This document shows, one piece after another, positions 26,930 to 35,759 of a stretch of DNA of 64,000 nucleotides (its first letter is position 1; each line of letters starts with the position of its first letter). The notes under the pieces were generated by a model that ran no database searches, was not told the origin of the DNA, and saw only the letters and a list, made by a program, of their open reading frames with translations. The translations under genes were made by a program, and so were the position numbers. The DNA comes from Herbiconiux daphne (GTDB taxonomy: Bacteria; Actinomycetota; Actinomycetes; Actinomycetales; Microbacteriaceae), in the NCBI RefSeq assembly GCF_024979295.1, contig NZ_JANLCJ010000007.1:101501-165500 (forward strand). Direction: 5' to 3'.

Positions 26930-28173
26930 ACGCCTGGCGGGTGCCGGCCTTCCGCAAAGTCTGGGGCGCGAGCGCACTCTCGTCGCTCGGAGCCGAGATC
27001 GGCGAACTCGCCGTGCCGGTGCTCGCGTTGGTGACGCTCGGCGCCACCGCGGCCGAACTCTCGTTCGTGCGGGCAGCGCTCCTCGCCCCCTACCTGCTGC
27101 TCACGCTCTGGCTGGGTGTGCTGGTCGACCGGATGCCGAGGCGACCGTTGATGATCGTCGCAGACCTCGGGCGTGGCATCCTTCTGCTCGCGGTGTGCGG
27201 GCTCGCGCTGGCCGGCTGGCTCACCGTTCCGATGCTCATCGGCGCCGCCGTGCTCGTGGGGTCGCTGACCGTGCTCTATTCGCTCGCCGACTTCTCTTTT
27301 CTGCCCCAGGTCGTCGACGAGCCCGCGCTGATCGACGCCAACGCCCGCATCACGGCCACCCAGTCGGCCATCGGGGTCGCCGGAGCGGGGCTCGGCGGCG
27401 TGCTGGTGCAGGCTCTCACCGCGCCGCTCGCGGTCGGGGTCAACGCGGTCGGCTACCTGTTCTCGGCAGCGCTCATCTCACGCATCCGGGTCACCGAGCC
27501 CCGCCGGTCACGGCACGAGCGCTCCTCGGCCTTGGCCGAGGCCCGCGCCGGGGTGGCGGTGCTCTGGCGCCACCCCGTGCTGCGCGCGCTCGTGGGCGAG
27601 GCGAGCCTGTGGAACCTCGGCAACGAGGTGCTGATGATCGCGCTGTCGGTGTTGCTGCTGCAGACCCTCGGCTACGGCCCGGTCGTTCTGGGCCTGGTTC
27701 TCACCGGCGTCGGGGTGGGTGCCTTCGTCGGCAGCATCCGCAGCCAGTGGCTCACCGCGCGCTTCGGCTACGGCAGGTCGCTCATCGTGGCGATGGCCTT
27801 CGGCAACACGGCGCCGTTCGTGGGCGTGCTACTCGCCGGGCTGCCCGGGTGGCCGGGAATCGCCGGGCTCGCCGCCGCCTTCGTCGTCTCGGGGATCGGC
27901 ATCGGCGTCGCCAACTCCCAGGCCGTCAGCTTGCGGCAACTCGCCGTCACGCCCGACCTGCGCGGGCGGGTGAACGCCGCCTACCGCCTGGTGTCGTGGG
28001 GCGCGCTCTCGCTCGGCGCGCTGGCCGGCGGAGCGCTCGTGACGGCGGTGGGGCCGTGGGCGGGCGGGCTGATCGGGGCGGCCGCGATGGCCACGGCCAG
28101 CCTGCCGGTGATCTTCTCGCCGGTGCGCCGCCTGCGTGCGCTCGACGAGATCACCGCGCCGCCGACCGCGTGA
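26914..28173 (+). CDS. MFS transporter, probable drug/metabolite exporter
   Basis: A 419-residue protein starting MTTVTNAWRVPAFRKVWG. It has 12 predicted membrane segments and the loop 2-3 signature LGVLVDRMPRRPLMIVADLGRG, with similar positive loops in the second half (SQWLTARFGYGRSLIVA). It resembles EntS/MFS_3-type exporters. An alternative start 21 bp upstream exists, but the chosen ATG fits the family N-terminus. The substrate is unknown. Confidence 0.86.
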   Translation: MTTVTNAWRVPAFRKVWGASALSSLGAEIGELAVPVLALVTLGATAAELSFVRAALLAPYLLLTLWLGVLVDRMPRRPLMIVADLGRGILLLAVCGLALAGWLTVPMLIGAAVLVGSLTVLYSLADFSFLPQVVDEPALIDANARITATQSAIGVAGAGLGGVLVQALTAPLAVGVNAVGYLFSAALISRIRVTEPRRSRHERSSALAEARAGVAVLWRHPVLRALVGEASLWNLGNEVLMIALSVLLLQTLGYGPVVLGLVLTGVGVGAFVGSIRSQWLTARFGYGRSLIVAMAFGNTAPFVGVLLAGLPGWPGIAGLAAAFVVSGIGIGVANSQAVSLRQLAVTPDLRGRVNAAYRLVSWGALSLGALAGGALVTAVGPWAGGLIGAAAMATASLPVIFSPVRRLRALDEITAPPTA

Positions 28174-28174
28174 C

Positions 28175-28441
28175 TCAGCCGCTGAGGGTGCCGGAGTCGT
28201 CGGACGAGCTCGGCACCGGTGCCGGAACATCCGTGCCCGTCGGTGTCGGCGAGGGGGTCTCGGGCAGGGGCGTGACCTCGTCGTTGGGCGCCACGGGGGT
28301 GCCCGACTCGGTGCGCTCGGGGTATTCGGTCTGCGCGTCGGCGTTGCAGCCGGCGAGGCCGGTGACGGCGCCGGCCGCGATGAGGGTGCCGATGGCGAGG
28401 GCGCGGATGCGCGCGGGCAGGTGGCTGTGTCGAGTGGTCAT
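28175..28441 (-). CDS. Small lipoprotein of unknown function
   Basis: An 88-residue protein. The signal peptide (residues 1-32) ends in TGLAGC, a good lipobox. The mature part is short, acidic and rich in Pro, Thr and Ser (for example PLPETPSPTPTGTDVPAP), so it is likely extended and attached to the outer membrane face without a folded domain. The stop lies 2 bp from the converging MFS gene. GAGGG precedes the ATG. Function unknown. Confidence 0.7.
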   Translation of the reverse strand: MTTRHSHLPARIRALAIGTLIAAGAVTGLAGCNADAQTEYPERTESGTPVAPNDEVTPLPETPSPTPTGTDVPAPVPSSSDDSGTLSG

Positions 28442-28514
28442 GCCCTCAGCCAACTCCGGCGGCGGGCATCCGGCGCGGGGGTTGACAGCTCGGCTGGGCG
28501 GGTTTCGGCGCGGG

Positions 28515-29123
28515 TCAGAGAGCCGGGCCGGCGGCACCCGCCGCGACCCGGAGCACGCGGGCGACCTCTTCGGCCGCCGGCACGAGCTGGGCGGCCGACC
28601 GCTCGTAGGTCTCGGCACTGCGGCGGTAGGGGTCGATGATGTCGTCGACATCGGTCGACGACGGCAGCCCGACCTGCCCCTTGCGCGACACCACGAGCGC
28701 CACCACCTCGGCGAGACCCGCCCGCACCGTGGTGCCCCGCGACGCGGCCTCGGCGATCTCGGCGTCGGGCAACCCCTCCGACAGTCGCGCGAACTCGCGC
28801 AGCGTGAACGTGACCGACACCTTGCGCGGCACCAGCTCCACGATCTCGCGGCGGTGGCTGCGCGACATCGCGAGGATGAGGTCGGAGCCGCCCACGATCT
28901 GCTCGGTCAGGTACCGCGCGCTGTGCTGCGACGGGTCGCCCCCGAAACGCACCGAGAGCTCGGCGGCCTCGTCGGGCATCCGGTCGCCCTCTCCGGCGAA
29001 GGTTCCGGCGCTCGCGAATTCGATCGACGGCAGGTCGGCGAGCCGCGCCCGCAGGATCTGCTCGGCCAGCGGCGAGCGGCAGATGTTGCCGGAACAGACG
29101 GTCAGCACAGAGAATTCGGGCAC
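28515..29123 (-). CDS. Low-molecular-weight protein-tyrosine phosphatase (Wzb/PtpA-like)
   Basis: A 202-residue protein. The phosphate loop CSGNICRSP (Cys10, Arg16) at the N-terminus and the late acid DIIDPYRRS (Asp about 165) are the catalytic residues of the family. It removes phosphate from tyrosine; in polysaccharide systems such enzymes act on tyrosine kinases that control chain length. No kinase is in this window, and the Wzz-like protein here lacks a kinase domain, so the partner is elsewhere. It is longer than the usual 150 residues because of an insert between about 105 and 155. Confidence 0.88.
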   Translation of the reverse strand: MPEFSVLTVCSGNICRSPLAEQILRARLADLPSIEFASAGTFAGEGDRMPDEAAELSVRFGGDPSQHSARYLTEQIVGGSDLILAMSRSHRREIVELVPRKVSVTFTLREFARLSEGLPDAEIAEAASRGTTVRAGLAEVVALVVSRKGQVGLPSSTDVDDIIDPYRRSAETYERSAAQLVPAAEEVARVLRVAAGAAGPAL

Positions 29124-29189
29124 ACGTCTACGCTACCCGCAGCGTAACCGTGCGAGCGGCCGTCGGTGGTGGTGAGTAGCATCGGCACC

Positions 29190-29393
29190 ATGGGGAATCT
29201 GCACTACGAAGGCGACGACCACGCCGTCATCCACACCGGCGACATCGAGAAACCGATCGCCCGTCTCTACCGTCTCAAAGACGGCTGGCACGCGAAGCTC
29301 GCGAACGTGCACACGCGTCAGGCCTGGTCGGGGCCCTACGACACCGCCGAGGTCGCTCTCGCGGCGTTGATCGGAACCACCGCGGTCGGGTAA
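29190..29393 (+). CDS. Small hypothetical protein
   Basis: A 67-residue soluble-looking protein (MGNLHYEGDDHAVIHTGDIE at the start) with alternating strands and a C-terminal helix. No family recognised. A start 24 bp upstream is possible. TAGCAT lies 7 bp before the ATG, so the transcript may be leaderless. It is divergent from the phosphatase gene and converges on the TetR gene. Confidence 0.55.
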   Translation: MGNLHYEGDDHAVIHTGDIEKPIARLYRLKDGWHAKLANVHTRQAWSGPYDTAEVALAALIGTTAVG

Positions 29394-29412
29394 GAGGGCT
29401 CGAGATCGACCT

Positions 29413-30360
29413 CTACGCCGACTGCTGAGGGTCGGCGGCACCGCCGAGGTCGTCGGAGGGGGAAGCGGCGCCTTCGCTCGGCGGGTGCGTGGCGGCTGCG
29501 GCCGCGGCCTCGCGCTCGGCCTTGATGGCCTTCAGCGCGTCGACGTTCGCGATCGCGTCGAACTCCGGGTCCTGCTCGAGGAACCGCTCGAGGATGGCGA
29601 CGAGCGCGATGGCGGGCAGCGCCCACTCGGCGTCGTCGGACGAGATGGTCGCGGGCCCGCGGTAGGCCGCGTCGACGAGCCCCGGGTTGCCGAGGTGACG
29701 AAGACCGAGGCCCTCGACGACGGCCGAGATGACCACGGCGTAGGGGCGGTAGTCGCCGTTCCACTCCTCGCGGATGCGGTAGCCGAGAATGGTCGAGAAC
29801 CACTTGTGGAACTCGGCCATGCGCTCGATGAACTCGTCGCTGCCGGTGCGCAGCGCCTGCTCGATGTCTTCGCGGGCCGACGACTCCATGTGGCTGAGGA
29901 GCGTGGCCGAGAGCCCCACGTAGGACTGCCACGACACCGACGCGATGACCGCGCGGTAGTTGTGCTCGAGGGCGACCCGGATGACCTCGAACATCACGCG
30001 CTTGCGGCCGTCTTCGGTCAGCAGCCGATCGACGTTGTCGAACAGGATGCGCTCGCTGATCGCCAGGGTCTCTTCGTCGGCGAGCTTCGTCGACGTCTCG
30101 GAGGCGATCTCGATCAGCAGGTCGGAGACGAACGCCTCCTTCGAGTCCCAGAGCCGGTAGGTCGAGCTGCGGGGAACGCCGGCCTCGCGGATCAGGTCGT
30201 CCATCACGATGTGCTCGAAGCCGATGGTGAGGCCGATGCCCTCCACCCGGTCGAGAGCGACATCCAGCACGCGGCGGCGCACCTCGGCCGCCCGGATACG
30301 CGCGCGGCGCTGAAGGGATTCTGCAGAAGCACCACGATCGGCCACGGATTGCACCCCCAA
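29413..30360 (-). CDS. TetR/AcrR-family transcription regulator
   Basis: Up to 315 residues from a TTG start; GTG codons at 30354 and 30345 are also possible and the last fits GGGGG at Shine-Dalgarno distance. The N-terminal domain has the TetR helix-turn-helix (MDDLIREAGVPRSSTYRLWD, then SKEAFVSDLL). The remaining 200 residues are a long helical ligand domain and an Ala/Glu-rich tail. It is longer than most TetR proteins. Ligand and targets are unknown; no adjacent divergent gene points to one. Confidence 0.85.
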   Translation of the reverse strand: MGVQSVADRGASAESLQRRARIRAAEVRRRVLDVALDRVEGIGLTIGFEHIVMDDLIREAGVPRSSTYRLWDSKEAFVSDLLIEIASETSTKLADEETLAISERILFDNVDRLLTEDGRKRVMFEVIRVALEHNYRAVIASVSWQSYVGLSATLLSHMESSAREDIEQALRTGSDEFIERMAEFHKWFSTILGYRIREEWNGDYRPYAVVISAVVEGLGLRHLGNPGLVDAAYRGPATISSDDAEWALPAIALVAILERFLEQDPEFDAIANVDALKAIKAEREAAAAAATHPPSEGAASPSDDLGGAADPQQSA

Positions 30361-30528
30361 AGTAGAACACTGCCGAACGCGCGCTCACGCGCCGGCGAAC
30401 GGTCTTATGTTCTCAAGAGTAGTGAGTCCGCGCGGGGGCGTCGCACAGAAGCGACGCCCCGAGTCACGGTCGTGCACAACGACGACGTCGTCGCGGCGGA
30501 CCCGAACGCCACCTCGACGCGATGCCGA

Positions 30529-30798
30529 TTATCTGCGCACGGCTGGTGCGACTCGGGACGCCGGGTCTGGCGCGGCGGCCCCGCGAGCGGCAGAACCTGC
30601 TCGCGAGGCCGTCGCAGTGAGCTCGGCAGCGATGCGCATCATCGCTGGGTGGGGTGAACCGGCGACATTGTCCACCACCGCTGCCGAGGATCTCGGGAGT
30701 GCGGAATCCGCCCGCGTCACGGCCGAAGCCATGGTCGCGCTGCCCGCGTCGACAACGACGGCTCCCACCGCGGCGTTGACTGCGATCTGCAGACCCAT
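30529..30798 (-). CDS. Small hypothetical protein, Ala/Val-rich
   Basis: An 89-residue open frame starting MGLQIAVNAAVGAVVVDAGS, with GAGGGAG at a good distance before the ATG. Composition is Ala/Val/Ser-rich and the N-terminus is mildly hydrophobic. No family recognised. Competing open frames cover the same DNA on both strands, so coding is uncertain; the ribosome site is the main support. Confidence 0.4.
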   Translation of the reverse strand: MGLQIAVNAAVGAVVVDAGSATMASAVTRADSALPRSSAAVVDNVAGSPHPAMMRIAAELTATASRAGSAARGAAAPDPASRVAPAVRR

Positions 30799-30967
30799 CG
30801 AGCACTCCCTCGTCACACATCGAGGCGACAACCTCGACGTGGCACGACGCTAGCAGCGCGCTCTCACCCGAGACGGGCCGCCCGGCAACTATGCGCGATC
30901 GGTGCGGAAATCCGCACGGGCCCGCAACGCCCCTGCACGCCCGGTCGAAGCGGCGGCGTGCAGGCCA

Positions 30968-32122
30968 TCAGCCCAGGCGGTCGATGTCGAATTGCACCAG
31001 GAGCACGGTGCCGGCCGACTGCTCCTCGGCTCGGCGGAACATGAGCCGCGTCATCCGGATGAACGGCAGCACGTCGGCTCGCAGCGCCCGCACGTCGGCG
31101 CTCGCGCACCGCACCACGCCGAAGCGCGACGACTCGCCCTCGATCAGTTCGAGCGTGATGTCGTCGGGCCGGGCGTGCTCGGAGGCATTGAGGGCGATGA
31201 GCAGCGCGCGCAGCGTGGCCCGGTCGTCTTCGTGCAGGCGCGGCGCGAGGTCGCTCTCGTCGATCAACTCGCCCACGTGGTCGCCGAGCGAGTCGAGCCG
31301 GCGCGACTCGCTGATCGCGGTCTGCAGGTTCTGCGCGAGCACCCCGGCGCGCACGCGGTCGTCGACCGTCAGCACGCCCTGACCGCGCACCCGCGCGAGG
31401 AAGGGCACGATCTCGGCGCGCAATGAGCCGATCTCGCCCACCACGTCGTCGTCGACGAAGGTGCGGCGCAGCTCGTCGAGCTGCTGCTCCCGCTCCTCGG
31501 CCTGCCGGAGGCGCTCGGAGTAGATGCCGCGCAGCAGCTGCCGGGCGTAGGCCATCGCTCCGAGCCCGAAGGCGAGCGGAGGGGCCACCGCCACGAGCAC
31601 CACCACGAGCCGCGGCACGTCGGCTGTGGCGCTCATGAACGTGTGCAGCAGCGCCAGCATCGTGGCGAGCACGGTGGAGACCGCGGTGTAGGTGCCGAGT
31701 TCGGCGGAGGTGCGGAACGGCGCCGCCGCCATCAGCACGAGCCCGAGGGTGATGAGCCCCCAGTCGTCGCGCACGAACGCGTTGGTGCCGAGGCAGCTGA
31801 GCGAGTTCAGCACCGCGGCGATCGCGATCACCGCGAAGCTGATGGCGAACCTGTCGTTGGTGACGCCCAGATCGAACCGGAAAGCGCTGCGGATGAACCA
31901 GCCGAAGCCCACGGCGAGCGAGACGAGCGCGGCGATCGCCAGCGGCCACGACGACACCTGGGAGGCGGTGGCGATCGTCAAGCCGATGGCGCACGCGATC
32001 GACACCCCGGCGACCACCACGAGGAACCCGCGCGCGCTGATCGCCGCCAGCGGATCGAGCTCGAGCGCGGTCACCCCGCTCGGCAGTCGCACGTGCCGCC
32101 GGGAGCGGCGCCCCACCCTCAC
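30968..32122 (-). CDS. Membrane protein resembling a sensor kinase but without kinase motifs
   Basis: A 384-residue protein with about eight hydrophobic segments in residues 25-200, a coiled-coil-like stretch (SERLRQAEEREQQLDELRRT) and a C-terminal cytoplasmic domain of about 160 residues. I see no H-box and no N, G1 or G2 ATP-binding motifs there, unlike its upstream neighbour. It begins at a GTG that overlaps the stop of the histidine kinase gene as GTGA, so both are made together. It may be a decayed kinase or a partner subunit that tunes the neighbour. Confidence 0.65.
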   Translation of the reverse strand: MRVGRRSRRHVRLPSGVTALELDPLAAISARGFLVVVAGVSIACAIGLTIATASQVSSWPLAIAALVSLAVGFGWFIRSAFRFDLGVTNDRFAISFAVIAIAAVLNSLSCLGTNAFVRDDWGLITLGLVLMAAAPFRTSAELGTYTAVSTVLATMLALLHTFMSATADVPRLVVVLVAVAPPLAFGLGAMAYARQLLRGIYSERLRQAEEREQQLDELRRTFVDDDVVGEIGSLRAEIVPFLARVRGQGVLTVDDRVRAGVLAQNLQTAISESRRLDSLGDHVGELIDESDLAPRLHEDDRATLRALLIALNASEHARPDDITLELIEGESSRFGVVRCASADVRALRADVLPFIRMTRLMFRRAEEQSAGTVLLVQFDIDRLG

Positions 32123-33321
32123 GACGAGGCCTCCGGCACCGTGATGAACACCGCGGTGCCCGCCCCCGGTCGCGCCCAGATCTGCACCGACCCGCCGATC
32201 TCGACGATACGGTCGACGACATCGACCCGCAGGCCCACGGCCTGATCGGTGATCGCGTCGACGTCGAAGCCCGATCCCGAGTCGGAGACCATCACGCTGA
32301 GACCGGGCGGGCTCGACATCACCGAGATCTCGGCCTCACGCACCCCCGAGTGCTGCAGCACATTGTCGAGGCACTCGTCGAGGGCGCGCTCGAGGGCGGT
32401 GACGACGGCGGGCGCGAGATCGTTGACGGCCGCGACATCCCCACCGACGCGGATGCGCAGACCGCTCTGCTCGGCGGCCCGCACGACCGCCAGCAGGGCG
32501 GGCACGGTGGCGAGCTCCCGGGTGGCGGAACCGCTGCGACCCGGCTCGTCGAGGATGAGACGCACGTCGGCGAGGTTCGCCAGATCGCGGTCGAGGGCCT
32601 GGGTGTGGGCGAGCGTCAACGGGCCGGGCTCGGCCATCGCCAGCGCGTTCAGGTCGTGCAGCACGGTGTCGTGCAGCCAGCTCGAGGCCCGCGTCGAGAA
32701 GCGCTCGAGTGCGACATCCCGTTCTTCGGCCAGCGCGGCCCCCGACATGAGGGCGGTGCCCCGCGCGGCGTCACGGCGCCCGAACCAGAGGGCGGTCACG
32801 AACAGCACGAGCGCGAGATAGGAGCACAGCACGGGCACGTCGACGGCGAGGGGCATGCCCTGCTGCCAGGCGGCGAGCTGCACGAGACCGGGGCCGGCGA
32901 AGAACGCGAGCGTGCCGAGCGCGATCGACTTGCCGAGCGAGCGCGCCGAGATTCCCACGACGAGCACGGCGAACTCGGGCATCGACAGCAGCACGTAGTC
33001 GCTCGCCGGCGTCGGGCCGGGCACCTGCACCGACACCCCGGCCGACACCAGGGCGAACCCGTAGAGGCCGGCGCACGCGATGAGCGTGTAGAGCAGGGCG
33101 CGCCCGAAGCTCGCGGTGTGCAGAGCGGCCACGACGCCGAGCCCCACGATCACCAGGCCGGCGAGGCCGTAGACGATCTCGGAGTGGCCGGTCACGGGAA
33201 TGAACAGACCTGAGATCACGACCGTGGCCGCCAGGAACACGCCGGCGAGCCAGGTGCCCGCTTTCGCGAGTGCCCGGCTGGTGGCGAGGCCGTCGATGTC
33301 GGCCGCTATCTGGAGTGTCAC
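32119..33321 (-). CDS. Sensor histidine kinase, NarL-system type
   Basis: A 400-residue protein with a GTG start. About eight hydrophobic segments fill residues 20-190. The dimerisation region ASSWLHDTVLHDLNAL holds the likely phospho-His (HisKA_3-like HDTVLH). The ATPase domain shows the N-box ALDECLDNVLQHSG and G-box VSDSGSGFD. It pairs with the LuxR/NarL-type regulator coded 2 bp upstream on the same strand. The signal is unknown. Confidence 0.82.
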   Translation of the reverse strand: MTLQIAADIDGLATSRALAKAGTWLAGVFLAATVVISGLFIPVTGHSEIVYGLAGLVIVGLGVVAALHTASFGRALLYTLIACAGLYGFALVSAGVSVQVPGPTPASDYVLLSMPEFAVLVVGISARSLGKSIALGTLAFFAGPGLVQLAAWQQGMPLAVDVPVLCSYLALVLFVTALWFGRRDAARGTALMSGAALAEERDVALERFSTRASSWLHDTVLHDLNALAMAEPGPLTLAHTQALDRDLANLADVRLILDEPGRSGSATRELATVPALLAVVRAAEQSGLRIRVGGDVAAVNDLAPAVVTALERALDECLDNVLQHSGVREAEISVMSSPPGLSVMVSDSGSGFDVDAITDQAVGLRVDVVDRIVEIGGSVQIWARPGAGTAVFITVPEASS

Positions 33322-33323
33322 CG

Positions 33324-34004
33324 TTACGACAGGTAGCCGTCTTCGGCGGCCCGCAGCATGAGGTCTTGCTTCTTGTCGGCGACCCGCCCTTCGGAGTGGT
33401 ACTGCTCGCGCACCCGCTCGAGCGCGTTCTTCACGGCCTGGATGTTGGTGCCGATGATCATCGCCACCTCCACCGGGCTGTGGCCCGAGGCATACAGCCG
33501 CAGCGTCTCCTCTTCTTCTTCGGTGAACCGGATGGCGGTTCCTGGCGCTGTGCGGCGAGGCGCGTCATCCCACGCCGAACCGGGGCGACCGGATGCCACG
33601 CCCAACGCCGAGCGCACGGTGTCGACCAGATCGTTGGCCGGCCGGGCCTTCGACACGAAGGCGGCGGCGCCGGCGGCCAGCACCTGTTTCTCGGTCTCGG
33701 GCGAGTCGAGCGCGCTCATCACCACCACCTGGGCGCCGACCGAACGGCAGATGCGGATGCGGGCCTCGACCGAGATCGGCTCCTTCAACTGCAGGTCCAT
33801 GATCACGATGTCGGGCGGGAACTGCGCGTCACGCGCCATGTCGACCCATGAGGATGCGCGGATGACGATGTGCAGATCGGGGGCGTGGGCGTCGATCCAG
33901 TTGGAGAGCCCGTCGAGGATGAGTTCGTGGTCGTCGACGATTCCCACGCGGTGCGGTGCGACGCCGTGCGGTTCGGCGCTTCGAGCGTTCACGGCAGAAT
34001 TCAC
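33324..34004 (-). CDS. Response regulator, NarL/LuxR family
   Basis: A 226-residue protein. GTG at 34004 is chosen because AGGGG lies 7 bp upstream; an ATG 33 bp earlier has no ribosome site. Receiver: VGIVDDHELILDGL (acid pair), IVIMDLQLKEP (phospho-Asp about 70), VVVMSAL and the Lys of FVSKARP. DNA-binding part: RFTEEEEETLRLYASGHSPV and IGTNIQAVKNALERVREQ, a LuxR-type four-helix domain with an unusual run of Glu. It starts the operon with the two membrane sensor proteins. Confidence 0.87.
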   Translation of the reverse strand: MNSAVNARSAEPHGVAPHRVGIVDDHELILDGLSNWIDAHAPDLHIVIRASSWVDMARDAQFPPDIVIMDLQLKEPISVEARIRICRSVGAQVVVMSALDSPETEKQVLAAGAAAFVSKARPANDLVDTVRSALGVASGRPGSAWDDAPRRTAPGTAIRFTEEEEETLRLYASGHSPVEVAMIIGTNIQAVKNALERVREQYHSEGRVADKKQDLMLRAAEDGYLS

Positions 34005-34085
34005 GTCAGACCCCTGATCGGATGATATCGGGCGCATGATCGCGCAGTCCAATCGGCGACCGGGAGTTGGCTGTAACCTCGACCC

Positions 34086-35720
34086 ATGAGCCCGGGGAGC
34101 GACGCCAGAGATGCGGATCGCCGTTCGCGACTCGACCGGGCCGTCTTCCAGTCGCAGCTGCTGTTGGCGGCCGCCTTGCTGCTGCTCGTCTGCTCGGCCT
34201 TCGTGTTCCAGCCCGACTCGGTCTTCGACCTGAAGTTCTTCGGCGGTGTGGCACTGGTGTTCGCACTCACGGGTGCGGCGGCCCTCATTCCCTGGTCGAC
34301 CATCCCCACCCAGTGGATCGCGCTGCTGCCGATCATCGACATCGTCGCGATCGTGGCGGTGCGTCAGGGCAACACGGCGCTCGGCGCCGGGCTGCTGCTC
34401 GTCTTTCCGGTCATCTGGCTCTCGAGCTACTTCGGGCTCACGGGTGCCGTCGTCAGCGTCGTGGTCTCGTCGGTGCTGCTGTGGGCGAGCACCCTCGTCA
34501 CCGGCGACCCGCTGACGCTCAACAGCATCCCGGGGCTGCTCGTGCTGCCCGTCACGCTCGCCTTCATCGCCACCACCACGCTCTTCACGTCGAGGCGCAC
34601 GGCCGCCCAGCGGGGCCTGCTGCGTCAGCAGGCCGATCTGCTCGAGGTGGCGCTGCGCCGGGCGAGGCGGCAGGAGCAGACGCTCGACGAGGTGCTCAAC
34701 GCCGTGACCTTCGGCGTGGTGGCGTTCGACCAGACCGGGCGCACGACCATCCTGAACCGTGCCCACCGGGGCTACCAGGCGCAGTTCGGTCTGCCGGAGA
34801 CCACCGTGGAGCATCCGGTGCTCTACGCCGCCGACCGCACGTCGACCCTGCCCGACGAGGAGCGGCCGATGCGGCGCGCCGTCGCCGGCGAGCGCTTCGA
34901 CGATCTCGTGGTGTGGATGGGCGACCCCGGCGAGCACCGGCTCGCGCTGTCGGTGAGCTCGAGGCCGCTCACCGGCCCCGACGGGCAGCTCGACGGCGGG
35001 GTGATGGTGTCGCGCGACGTGACCTCCGAGATCAACGCGATCCAGGCCCGCGACGACCTCGTGGCCTCGGTGTCGCACGAGCTGCGCACGCCGCTCACGT
35101 CGATCCTCGGTTACCTCGAGCTCGCGCTCGACGACGAGTCGCTGAGCACGAGCACGCGGTCGATGCTCGAGGTGGCGTCGGCGAACTCCGACCGGCTGCT
35201 CGCACTGGTGGCCGATCTGCTCACGGCGGCGAGCGAGAAAGACCAGCAGATCGTGATGTCGTTCAACCAGTGCGACCTGTCGGAAATCGTGGCGCAGTCG
35301 ATCCAGGCGCAGCGCCTGGCGGCCGGCGACCGCGGCATCGCCATCGACAACTCGGTCACCCAGCCGGTGCTGCTCGACGCCGACGGGTTCCGGTTGCGGC
35401 AGGTGGTCGACAACCTGCTCTCGAACGCCATCAAGTACAACACCGAGAACGGCACGGTGTCGGTGAGCGTGCGGGCCTCCGACGCCCAGATCGAGCTCGT
35501 CGTCAGCGACACCGGCATCGGCCTCAGCGAGCTCGAGCAGACGAAGCTGTTCGAGCGCTACTTCCGCGCCGAGGGGGTGCGCCAGTCGACCATTCACGGG
35601 TCGGGGCTCGGGCTCACCATCAGCCGCGACATCATCCGGCGCCACGGCGGCGATCTCGTCGTGTCGAGCGCTCTCGGCGTCGGCACGACCTTCACCGCAA
35701 CCATCCCGCGCTCGCGCTAA
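34086..35720 (+). CDS. PAS-containing membrane histidine kinase
   Basis: A 544-residue protein. Five or six hydrophobic segments (about 20-170) are followed by a PAS domain (VLNAVTFGVVAFDQTGRTTI), the phospho-acceptor H-box VASVSHELRTPLTSILGYLE (His about 331), and a complete ATPase domain: DNLLSNAIKYN, SDTGIGLSE, FERYFRAEG and GSGLGLTISR. It is an orthodox class I kinase. TGTAAC 8 bp before the ATG suggests a leaderless transcript. It diverges from the NarL-type regulator; its own regulator may be the OmpR-type protein at 39847-40746, which has no adjacent kinase. Confidence 0.88.
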   Translation: MSPGSDARDADRRSRLDRAVFQSQLLLAAALLLLVCSAFVFQPDSVFDLKFFGGVALVFALTGAAALIPWSTIPTQWIALLPIIDIVAIVAVRQGNTALGAGLLLVFPVIWLSSYFGLTGAVVSVVVSSVLLWASTLVTGDPLTLNSIPGLLVLPVTLAFIATTTLFTSRRTAAQRGLLRQQADLLEVALRRARRQEQTLDEVLNAVTFGVVAFDQTGRTTILNRAHRGYQAQFGLPETTVEHPVLYAADRTSTLPDEERPMRRAVAGERFDDLVVWMGDPGEHRLALSVSSRPLTGPDGQLDGGVMVSRDVTSEINAIQARDDLVASVSHELRTPLTSILGYLELALDDESLSTSTRSMLEVASANSDRLLALVADLLTAASEKDQQIVMSFNQCDLSEIVAQSIQAQRLAAGDRGIAIDNSVTQPVLLDADGFRLRQVVDNLLSNAIKYNTENGTVSVSVRASDAQIELVVSDTGIGLSELEQTKLFERYFRAEGVRQSTIHGSGLGLTISRDIIRRHGGDLVVSSALGVGTTFTATIPRSR

Positions 35721-35759
35721 ACTCCGTCTGAACAGTCATCGATCGAGGGGAGTCGCGGC

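Noticed and set aside
30407..30853. Plus-strand frame opposite the TetR promoter region
   Set aside because: Arg/Thr-rich composition, no ribosome site; the minus-strand frame at 30529-30798 has better support.
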